Assembly: GCA_963712485.1 (NCBI GenBank)
Contig: CAVQID010000019.1
Span: 372,001 to 436,000, forward strand
Source of the DNA: JALORV01 sp963712485
GTDB lineage: Bacteria > Pseudomonadota > Gammaproteobacteria > Burkholderiales > Burkholderiaceae_F
Reading direction: 5' to 3'
Length of the DNA: 64,000 bases
Shown: in pieces, positions 51,501-59,957 of the stretch
Layout of the letters: each line of letters starts with the position of its first letter
Position numbering within the stretch: position 1 is the first letter of the stretch
Translations under genes and position numbers: made by a program
Notes under the pieces: generated by a model
What the model was told of the DNA's origin: nothing
Databases searched by the model: none
What the model saw: the letters and a program-made list of their open reading frames with translations, nothing else

Positions 51501-51670
51501 GCGTCACGGCGGAAGGCATCGAGACCCAGGCGCAGCAGACTTGGATGCAGCACCTGGGTTGCGACGCGGCGCAGGGATACCTGTTTGCCCGGCCGATGCC
51601 CGGAGACGACTTCATCAAGCTTTTCATCGATCGACGTGGCGTCGGCCGCGAGCGCTCGCTGATGCACTAG
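48539..51670 (+). CDS. Membrane PAS-GGDEF-EAL protein (c-di-GMP turnover)
   Basis: 1043 residues from ATG 48539. Two N-terminal helices (VGALALMLVLSLALPLML and ALRIVAVALATLLLAWLV) enclose a short periplasmic loop. Four PAS-like modules follow (about 100-225, 230-345, 350-475, 476-600); the last three repeat a DWFW/EWYWE/DWYWEMD pattern. GGDEF runs from about 607 with the signature GGDEL at 686-690 and no inhibitory RxxD site. EAL starts near 790 with EALIRW at 814 and the catalytic set INMSGVQL, VTETGLLD, LDDFGVGFSS, LKIDRSF and AEGIET. The EAL phosphodiesterase looks intact; the cyclase is doubtful. The stop TAG forms part of the next gene's ribosome binding site. Confidence 0.93.
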   Translation: MKPAQSSAGPMGPSPTVDMPLTAPESTWLRWAVGALALMLVLSLALPLMLSEQLRLAHPAVPAAFDWALRIVAVALATLLLAWLVNAQRMDRSARTRARLWEQSIESMKVGVALWDASDRLIGCNDAYRALYSEIAAELVPGRVYRDLMSAYYKVAPPEVVDGRTLADFIADGEKRRRGGSEVSEVVRHQRGRWLLMTDCRTADGGIICFRSDVTEQKVIEHELTKRRKLIDDLADLTYDWFWRQDAEERFVEFSAAMENHVKAAPDRLLGQQREDLPGFEADPNQFAEYRARVAKREPFPWFTYRVRRGDGSPMWVAVTGKPIFDERGQFQGYYGAGRDVTEREDMVVALRRSEERFRALTMLATEWYWETDTDLRVTSVRGDPARQERVAEWTLNRRFWEFEHIDPAFAVDWSVLRDRLARRESFRNVKLKLRNGEDVAYYELAGQPVVERGEFIGYRGLAWDVTERESLIQRISDSEARFRALTELSSDWYWEMDEGLRFTLLRQGARGSFGPNDDEVIGKHRWELPGELIQPSSWDEHRATLMAHRPFRDVMFRRWMPDGSLVYHLTSGDPVFDAEGRFRGYRGIGKNISDQIRAQERIERLATVDALTQLSNRQTFDERAGRLLATSYAEGKRCSLLFIDLDNFRLLNNGYGHRVGDEMLAIVASRMRDVVGEPHLLGRRGGDELVVLLVDLQRPDAAVEVARKLIDAICEPARILGMEIAVTASVGISFFPQDGIDLDSLLNAADAAMYQAKDSGRRTYAFYTQTVARRVDLRLRLEQRLRKAVESRDFKLFYQPLVSLADGKMIGAEALIRWRDAELGDISPAEFIPIAEESGLIVGLGDWVLREACRARQEWRHLQLDVPPVAINMSGVQLRQLGCVEGLLDVLNAYSVQPSEIEIEVTETGLLDTSAVSRENLVRMRNAGVRLALDDFGVGFSSLSHLRDLPIHRLKIDRSFTVECMRDARTLTIVKAVIEMARSLGISVTAEGIETQAQQTWMQHLGCDAAQGYLFARPMPGDDFIKLFIDRRGVGRERSLMH

Positions 51671-51682
51671 GAGGCGCCGCTG
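51669..51682 (+). promoter_or_regulatory. Shine-Dalgarno AGGAGG plus CTG start of the class IV aminotransferase
   Basis: AGGAGG at 51669-51674 overlaps the TAG stop of the upstream gene and lies five bases before CTG 51680. There is no ATG, GTG or TTG between the in-frame stop (51668-51670) and GTG 51722, while family-conserved sequence already begins directly after the CTG. CTG is therefore the most likely start codon. Confidence 0.7.
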
Positions 51683-52516
51683 CATACGACGTATTTCGAG
51701 GGTGCGTGGAGAGACGGCAACGTGCCGCTGATCGGCGCGATGGATCACAGCGTATGGCTGGCGTCATCGGTCTTTGACGGCGCGCGCTCCATCCACCGCA
51801 TGGCGCCGGACCTGCGCGCACACTGCGAACGGACGTATGACTCCGCGACTCGGGTCGGGTTGACGCTGGAGCTGCCGGTCGACGAACTGGTGCGGCTCTG
51901 CATCGAAGGCATCCATCGCTTCGCTGCCGATACGGACCTGTACATCCGTCCACTGGTGTTCGGGACAGCGGGGCTGCTTGTTCCCGAGAAGAGTGCATTC
52001 GCATTGACGCTGTTCGACGCGCCGTTGCCACCGTTTGCCGGATTTTCGGCGCACCTGTCGCAGCGTCGACGGCCGTCACCGATGGCCGCAACGACGGACG
52101 CCAAGGCCTCCGCGCTGTACCCGAACGTGGCTCGCGCGCTGCGCGAGGCGGACGACGCCGGATTCCAGAATGCTGTGGTGCTCGACCCCGACGGCAAGGT
52201 GGCGGAGTTCGCCACCGCCAACCTGTTCTTCGTGGCCGACGACGGTTCGGTCGTGACGCCGGCGGCGAACGGCACCTTTCTCGCCGGGATCACGCGGTCC
52301 CGGGTGATCCGGTTGCTGGCGGATGCGGGCATCGTCGTGCAGGAGCGCACGGTCGAGCCGCAGGATCTCGATACTGCGCGCGAGATCTTCAGCACCGGCA
52401 ATTACGGCAAAGTGATGCCGTGCACGCGCTATCAGGCGCGCGAGGTGGCGATCGGCCCGGTGGCCACGCTGACACGCGAGCGCTACATGGAGTTCGCCGC
52501 AGGCTGCCGCGTCTGA
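51680..52516 (+). CDS. Class IV aminotransferase (branched-chain aminotransferase-like)
   Basis: PLP-dependent fold-type IV enzyme of 278 residues. Conserved stretches are HTTYFEGAWRDGNVPLIGAM near the start, SVFDGARSIHRMAPDLRAHC, the PLP-lysine region TTDAKASALYPNVAR (Lys in DAKAS), VAEFATANLFFVADDG and TFLAGITRSRVIRLL. It resembles the branch annotated as branched-chain amino acid aminotransferase; D-amino acid or aminodeoxychorismate activity cannot be excluded. The frame directly follows the TAG of the PAS-GGDEF-EAL gene, and the start is probably CTG 51680. It lies between parE and parC. Confidence 0.88.
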   Translation: MHTTYFEGAWRDGNVPLIGAMDHSVWLASSVFDGARSIHRMAPDLRAHCERTYDSATRVGLTLELPVDELVRLCIEGIHRFAADTDLYIRPLVFGTAGLLVPEKSAFALTLFDAPLPPFAGFSAHLSQRRRPSPMAATTDAKASALYPNVARALREADDAGFQNAVVLDPDGKVAEFATANLFFVADDGSVVTPAANGTFLAGITRSRVIRLLADAGIVVQERTVEPQDLDTAREIFSTGNYGKVMPCTRYQAREVAIGPVATLTRERYMEFAAGCRV

Positions 52517-52639
52517 GCATTTCGGTTGGTGTGGCCGCGCCGTTCGCCAGCCGGAATGCGTGTTCGACAGTGGCGGTTCGTGGCGACAGGCGCGCCTCCG
52601 TAGAATTGCAACGCCCGCCTGAAGCGGGTCGAATGATCC

Positions 52640-54973
52640 ATGCTCGAACAACAGACTTTATTCCCGCCCGGCGGTGCCGGTGACGGCGACGGCAACGACG
52701 CGCTGACGTTGGCGCAGTTTGCGCAGCGCGCTTACCTCGATTACGCAATTTCCGTCGTCAAGGGCCGCGCGCTGCCCGACGGTGCGGACGGTCAGAAGCC
52801 GGTGCAGCGCCGCATCCTGTATGCGATGAACGAGATGGGCCTGGCCGCAGGCGCACGGCCGGTCAAATCTGCGCGCGTGGTCGGCGACGTGCTGGGTCGC
52901 TTTCATCCGCACGGCGACCAGGCCGCGTACGACGCGATGGTCAGGATGGCGCAGAACTTCTCGCTGCGCTATCCGCTGGTCGACGGCCAGGGCAACTTCG
53001 GCAGCCGCGACGGCGACGGCGCGGCGGCAATGCGCTACACCGAAGCGCGCCTGACGCCAATCGCCCGGCTGCTGCTTGACGAAATCGACGAGGGCACCGT
53101 CGATTTCATGCCGAACTATGACGGCTCGACGCAGGAACCGCGCCTGCTGCCGGCGCGTCTGCCGTTCGTATTGTTAAATGGCGCTTCGGGCATCGCGGTC
53201 GGCATGGCCACCGAGATTCCGTCGCACAACCTGCGCGAAGTTGCCGCCGCGACGCTGTTGCTGCTCGCCAATCCGAAAGCGAAGCTCGACGAGGTGCTGG
53301 CGAAGCTGCCGGCCCCGGATTTCCCGGGCGGCGGCCAGATCATCTCGCCGCGCAGCGATATCCGCGAGATCTACACCAGCGGGCGCGGCAGCCTCAAGGT
53401 GCGCGCGCGCTTCGAGTACGAGGAACTGGCACGCGGCCAGTGGCAGCTGGTCGTCACCGAGCTGCCGCCGTCGACGTCGGCGCAGCGTGTGCTCGAGGAA
53501 ATCGAGGAGCTGACCAATCCGAAGATCAAGGCCGGCAAGAAGGCGCTGACCTCTGACCAGCAGCAGACGAAGCAACTGGTGCTGTCGGTGCTCGATACGG
53601 TGCGCGACGAGTCGGGCAAGGACGCGGCGGTGCGGCTGGTGTTCGAACCGCGCACGTCGAAAGTCGATCGCGACGAGTTCGTGCGCACGCTGCTGGCGCA
53701 CACCAGCATGGAAGCGGGCGCGCCGATCAACCTGGTGATGATCGGCCGCGACGGCCGGCCGCGCTGCAAGCCGCTGGTTGAAATCCTGCTGGAGTGGGTC
53801 GAGTTCCGCGTCGACACGGTGCGGAGGCGCTCGCAGTATCGATTGCAGAAGGTCGAGGATCGCATCCATATCCTCGAAGGCCGCCAGTCCGTCCTGCTGA
53901 ATATCGACAAGGTCATCAAGCTGATCCGCAATTCGGACGAGCCGAAGGCAGACCTGATCAAGGCGTTCAAGCTGAGCGAGCGGCAGGCCGAGGACATCCT
54001 TGAGATCCGCCTGCGACAGCTGGCACGACTCGAAGGCATCAAGATCGAGCAGGAACTGGCGGAGCTGCGCAAGGACGAAGGCGCGCTGCGCAAGCTGCTC
54101 GGCTCGGACGCGGTCTTGCGCAAGCAGATCGCACGCGAGATCGAGGACGATGCAAAGAAGTACGGCGATGAACGCCGCACGTTGCTCGAGGAAGCCGAGC
54201 GCGCCGCGGTCGACGTCCGGGTCATCGACGAGCCGGTGACGGTGATTGTCTCGGACAAGGGCTTCGTACGCGCGCGCAGTGGCCACGGCCATGACCCGGC
54301 ACAGTTCGGCTTCAAGACCGGCGACGCGCTGTATGAGGCATTCGAGTGCCGCAGTGTCGACCAATTTATCGCGGTCGGCAGCAATGGTCGCGTCTACTCG
54401 GTCCCGGTGGCGCAACTGCCTTCGGCACGCGGCGACGGCGCACCGGTCAGTTCGATGATCGAGCTTGCAGCCGGGTCGCGGCTGGTCGGTTACGTTGCGG
54501 GCGCAGTCGATGCGCCGTTGCTGCTGGCGACGAGCAATGGATTCGGCTTCGCCACCTCGTTGGGCGACATGGTGTCGCGGCAGAAGGCCGGCAAGCAGTT
54601 CATCACGGTGGACGAAGGCGCCGAGCCGCTGCGGCCGCAGCGTGTGAATCCGCTGAGCGACCGGCAGATCGCCTGCCTGTCGGCCAAAGGCCGGGTGCTC
54701 GTGTTCGACGCGAGCGAAATCAAGGCTCTGGCCGGCGGCGGGCGTGGCGTCACGCTGATGGAACTCGACGACGGCGAGGCGTTGCTGGTTGCGCTTCCGA
54801 TAGGCAGCGGCGCGGTCTTCAAGGCGACACGCGGCTCCGCCGGCAAGCCGGCCGAGGTGCGGCTGGTCGGCGCGCAGCTTCAGGCGCAGCACGGTCATCG
54901 CGCGCGCAAAGGCAGGCTGGTCGACACGAAACTCAAGCCGCCGTTTACCCTGTCGAGACTGGCCGAGGGATAG
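52640..54973 (+). CDS. parC: DNA topoisomerase IV subunit A
   Basis: DNA-cleaving subunit of topoisomerase IV, 777 residues. The catalytic Tyr lies in GAAAMRYTEARLTPIA. The winged-helix quinolone region reads GRFHPHGDQAAYDAMVRMAQ; the positions equal to Escherichia coli Ser80 and Glu84 are Gln and Asp. The GyrA-like tower ends with LRQLARLEGIKIEQEL. The C-terminal beta-pinwheel is present but short, with repeats such as FVRARSGHG, VYSVPVAQL and FGFATSLGDMVSR. It has no GyrA box. It is separated from parE by the PAS-GGDEF-EAL and aminotransferase genes. Confidence 0.96.
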   Translation: MLEQQTLFPPGGAGDGDGNDALTLAQFAQRAYLDYAISVVKGRALPDGADGQKPVQRRILYAMNEMGLAAGARPVKSARVVGDVLGRFHPHGDQAAYDAMVRMAQNFSLRYPLVDGQGNFGSRDGDGAAAMRYTEARLTPIARLLLDEIDEGTVDFMPNYDGSTQEPRLLPARLPFVLLNGASGIAVGMATEIPSHNLREVAAATLLLLANPKAKLDEVLAKLPAPDFPGGGQIISPRSDIREIYTSGRGSLKVRARFEYEELARGQWQLVVTELPPSTSAQRVLEEIEELTNPKIKAGKKALTSDQQQTKQLVLSVLDTVRDESGKDAAVRLVFEPRTSKVDRDEFVRTLLAHTSMEAGAPINLVMIGRDGRPRCKPLVEILLEWVEFRVDTVRRRSQYRLQKVEDRIHILEGRQSVLLNIDKVIKLIRNSDEPKADLIKAFKLSERQAEDILEIRLRQLARLEGIKIEQELAELRKDEGALRKLLGSDAVLRKQIAREIEDDAKKYGDERRTLLEEAERAAVDVRVIDEPVTVIVSDKGFVRARSGHGHDPAQFGFKTGDALYEAFECRSVDQFIAVGSNGRVYSVPVAQLPSARGDGAPVSSMIELAAGSRLVGYVAGAVDAPLLLATSNGFGFATSLGDMVSRQKAGKQFITVDEGAEPLRPQRVNPLSDRQIACLSAKGRVLVFDASEIKALAGGGRGVTLMELDDGEALLVALPIGSGAVFKATRGSAGKPAEVRLVGAQLQAQHGHRARKGRLVDTKLKPPFTLSRLAEG

Positions 54974-54976
54974 CGC

Positions 54977-55445
54977 ATGAGACTGCTGTATTCGACATTG
55001 CTTTTCGTCCATCTGGCTGGCGTCGTGATCTGGGTCGGCGGCATGTTCGTGCTGCACTTTGCGGTGCGACCCGCCGCGGCCGGCCAGCTGCCGCCGCCTC
55101 AGCGCCTGCCGCTGCTGGCAACGACGCTGGACCGCTTCTTCTTCTGGGTCGCGATAGCGATCATCGCGATACTGGCAAGCGGCATCGCCTTGATTCTCGG
55201 TGCCGGCGGCTTCCGCAACGCGCATCTGTCGGTGCATCTGATGCTTGCGACAGGGCTGGCGATGATGGCCATCTTCCTGCACATCCGCTTTGCGTCGTTC
55301 CCGCGATTGCAGCGCGCGGTCGCGACGGCGTGACTGGCCCGTGGCAGCGGTGAATCTCGACATGATCCGTCGTCTCGTCGCGACCAACCTGGTCCTGGGT
55401 CTCGTCACCACCGCGGTGGCAACGATCGGGCGCGCCGTCCTGTAG
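54977..55445 (+). pseudogene. CopD-family membrane protein, frameshifted near the 3' end
   Basis: The first frame (54977-55333, 118 residues) encodes LLFVHLAGVVIWVGGMFVLH, typical of small CopD/DUF-type membrane proteins with His residues in helix 1, then FFFWVAIAIIAILASGIALI and HLSVHLMLATGLAMMAIFLH. It stops at TGA directly after RAVATA. The continuation DWPVAAVNLDMIRRLVATNL and a last helix (VLGLVTTAVATIG) follows in the next frame from 55332 to the TAG at 55445. One extra base near 55331 accounts for this. The restored protein would be about 155 residues with four helices. It starts 3 bases after parC. Confidence 0.8.
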
Positions 55446-55449
55446 TTCG

Positions 55450-56336
55450 CTACAGCACCAGCGTGCCGCGCATCACCATCACCGCGCGGCCGCCGACGCG
55501 GACCTGGCGCGCGACGCCGTCGATCTGCTCGAAGTCGAGCGCGATCACGCTTGGCCGGCCGATTTCTTCTCCCTGCAGGATTTCCCACTGCTGATGGCCG
55601 TCGTGACCTGCATGCCGGGCGAGCCAGCCCGCGAGCGCAGCGGCTGCCGAGCCGGTTGCCGGATCCTCCGCGACGCCGAGGCCGGGCGCGAACATGCGAA
55701 CTCGCCACGTGCTGTCGCCCAGGCGAGCGACCGGGTAGACGTTCTGCGTGCTGCGCCTTTCGAGCAGCGTGCGCCAGTGCTTCAGGTCGAGCCGCGCGGA
55801 CTGCAGTGCGCTGACATCGACCAGCGGAACCACCAGATACGGCACGCCGCAGGACCATACTTCGGGCGCTGACAGCCACCGCTCCCCTTTTCAGTCCCAG
55901 CATGGCCTCCACCGTGCTGCATTCGTCGATCGCTTCGAGCCGTTCCGGGGCCTGCGCCACGGTCAGCGTGCAGCGCTCCGTGGTGCCGGTCGCGTTGCGT
56001 TCGATATGCACCGCAACCGGACCCACGCCCTCCTCGAACACGATGTCGCGAATATCGGCGCCGAGGCGGCCGAGCGTCGCCAGCGCGAATGCCGTTCCGA
56101 CGGTCGGATGGCCCGCAAAGGGCAGTTCGCCCCCGGGTGTGAAGATGCGCACGTGCGCGGTATGAGCAGGATTCGATGGCGGCAAGACAAAGGTCGTCTC
56201 GCTGTAATTGAACTCGCAGGCTGATCGATTGCATCGTCGCGTCATCGAGACCGCGCGCATCGAGCACGACGGCCAGTGGATTGCCGCCGAAGCACCGATC
56301 GGTGAAGACATCCAGTGTGCAGTATTCGAGGTTCAT
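55450..56336 (-). pseudogene. PhzF-family isomerase/epimerase, two frameshifts
   Basis: Three consecutive pieces in different frames make one PhzF-type protein of about 295 residues. Piece 1 starts MNLEYCTLDVFTDRCFGGNP. Piece 2 has CEFNYSETTFVLPPSNPAHT with the conserved Glu and then GGELPFAGHPTVGTAFALA. Piece 3 starts EVWSCGVPYLVVPLVDVSAL and contains GVAEDPATGSAAAALAGWLA. Single extra bases at about 56222 and about 55864 break the frame. All conserved motifs are intact, so the breaks are recent or artefactual. The family catalyses proton-transfer isomerisations; the substrate is unknown. It is convergent with the CopD-like gene (4 bases) and overlaps the 41-codon ORF upstream. Confidence 0.85.
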
Positions 56337-56458
56337 GTCTGTAGCCTGCGGTTCGAAATCAGTCCTGCGCCGTCACGAGTCGGATCCGGGCCGTAGGCTG
56401 GCGCGCGAGCGACGCCGTGGTCGATCAGCAGCGGCACGCTGACGCATTTCTCCCGCAT
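56333..56458 (-). CDS. Small ORF of 41 codons between the aldolase and PhzF genes
   Basis: Reads MREKCVSVPLLIDHGVARAP and continues to RRLQT. I recognise no family. Its ATG overlaps the aldolase stop (TGATG) and its TGA overlaps the PhzF start (ATGA), so both junctions have the geometry of translational coupling. No ribosome binding site is evident inside the aldolase gene end. It may be a real small gene, a remnant of a longer one, or a chance frame. Confidence 0.45.
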   Translation of the reverse strand: MREKCVSVPLLIDHGVARAPAYGPDPTRDGAGLISNRRLQT

Positions 56459-57216
56459 CAGCCTCGTATCTGCGCCAGCGCCTGCTGCGCAGCCGATGCC
56501 ATCAGCCGCGCATCCGAGCCGATCGAGACGAAGCGGTAGCCCATGTCGAGGCGACGTCGCGCCGTTTCCGCGCTGCCGTTGTGAATTCCGGCCACGACGC
56601 CATGGGCCTGGGCGCGCGCGAGGATGTGCTCGATAGCCTGCGCCGCCGGCGGGTCGACTGCGTCGAGCACCGGTCGGCAGCCTAACGCCAGCGACAGGTC
56701 CGACGGACCCACGTAAATCGCATCGAGGCCCTCGACCGACAGAATGTCGTCGAGGTTGTCCAGTGCCTGGGCAGTCTCGATCATCGCGAAGCGCACGATC
56801 GCCGCATCCGCGTGTTGCGGATAGTCTGCGCCGGCGTAGAGCAGCGCGCGCGCCGGGCCGAAGCTGCGCGTGCCGCGCGGCGCGTAACGGGTGCAGGCCA
56901 CAAGACGCTCGGCTTCCTCGCGGGTGCTGATCATCGGGCAGATGACGCCAAAGGCTCCAGCGTCGAGCGACTTCATGATGATTCCGGGTTCAAGCCAGGG
57001 TACACGCACCAATGGCGCGACCGTGGTCGTCGAGATTGCCGTCAGCATCTCGACGGCGGCGGCATAGTCGACAATGCCATGTTGCAGGTCAATCGTCAGC
57101 GAATCCCAGCCTTGGTGTGCCATGGTCTCGGTCGCAAAGCCGTTCGGAATGGTCAGCCAGCCGTTGATGACGGGCCGGCCCTCGGACCATAGGGTGCGCA
57201 GCGGGTTGGAACGCAT
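56458..57216 (-). CDS. HpcH/HpaI family aldolase
   Basis: Class II (metal-dependent) pyruvate aldolase of 252 residues. The fold is marked by GWLTIPNGFATETMAHQGWD, SLTIDLQHGIVDY (base/metal region), VRVPWLEPGIIMKSLDAGAF, GVICPMISTREEAERLV and the metal Glu/Asp sites in FAMIETAQALDNLDDI and AIYVGPSDLSLALG. Members cleave 4-hydroxy-2-oxo acids to pyruvate and an aldehyde; the substrate is not fixed. It is upstream of the small ORF and the PhzF gene on the same strand and is divergent from htpG (192 bases). Confidence 0.9.
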   Translation of the reverse strand: MRSNPLRTLWSEGRPVINGWLTIPNGFATETMAHQGWDSLTIDLQHGIVDYAAAVEMLTAISTTTVAPLVRVPWLEPGIIMKSLDAGAFGVICPMISTREEAERLVACTRYAPRGTRSFGPARALLYAGADYPQHADAAIVRFAMIETAQALDNLDDILSVEGLDAIYVGPSDLSLALGCRPVLDAVDPPAAQAIEHILARAQAHGVVAGIHNGSAETARRRLDMGYRFVSIGSDARLMASAAQQALAQIRG

Positions 57217-57408
57217 CGGAGCAGCCTTTCGGGCCCGGCGGGCCGCGGCGAAGGACGAGCGGTCGAAGCGACCGACGATAGCGCAGCCGCTCCGGACACC
57301 CGTGCCCCTTGAAGTTCCGGCAGACAGCCTCCATCGTCGGCAGAATCACGGGTTTCGGCGGCCCGCGCGGGCGGCGCGCGGACGTGACATCGATTGGAGG
57401 AGCAGGCA

Positions 57409-59299
<1,891 letters not shown>

Positions 59300-59316
<17 letters not shown>

Positions 59317-59854
59317 CGGTACTGCGCCCGGGTCGGCCGCCGCGCGTCGCCGCAGCGGCGCTTCAGTGTTGCGCGGGTTCCCGCCGATCATCGATGCGGA
59401 CGTCGACCGGTTGATCCTCGGCAGCTTCCCTTCGGCCGCTTCGCTCGAGGCGGGCCAGTACTACGCCCATCCACGCAACCAGTTCTGGCGGATTCTCGGG
59501 CGCCTGCTGGACGAGCCGCTCGCCGAGCTGCCGTACCAGGAGCGCGCCGGGCGTCTGCTCGCGCACCATGTCGGAATCTGGGATGTCTACGGCGCCTGTG
59601 AGCGCGCCGGAAGCGCCGACACGGCGATCCGCAATGCGCATCCGAACGCCTTCGACCGCCTCAGGGGTCTCGCGCCTCGGCTGCGGGCCGTTGCCTTCAA
59701 TGGCACGGCAGCCGGCCGATTTCGGCCGCTTTTCGAGCAAGCGGGGTTCGCGGTGCAGGTGCTACCTTCCACCAGTCCCGCGCATGCCGGCCGCAGCCTC
59801 GAGCAGAAGCTCGCCCTGTGGGCGGCCTGGTGGCGCGCGCCGCAAGGCGGGTGA
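59300..59854 (+). CDS. DNA-deoxyinosine glycosylase (UDG superfamily)
   Basis: 184 residues from ATG 59300, overlapping the htpG stop by 17 bases; GTG 59366 is a possible later start. The UDG-fold motif A reads LILGSFPSAASLEAGQYYAH, followed by PRNQFWRILG, and motif B is in LPSTSPAHAG. This pattern is that of family-6 hypoxanthine-DNA glycosylases, which remove deaminated adenine. VGIWDVYGACERAGSADTAI and AVAFNGTAAGRF support the family. It may be co-transcribed with htpG. Confidence 0.88.
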
Positions 59855-59957
59855 CCGCCGGGCTGGAAGAGCCGGCCGCTGCGGTGGCATGGGCTGCCCT
59901 CGTCTGCGGGATCGGCTACCCTTGCAGCCGGTTCCGCGGGAGGCATGACGAGTCGGG

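Noticed and set aside
53174..56311. Very long minus-strand open frame (1045 codons) across parC
   Set aside because: It runs antisense to parC, which has full topoisomerase motifs. Only its first part (about 55865-56220) carries real PhzF sequence. The rest is a GC-rich shadow frame.
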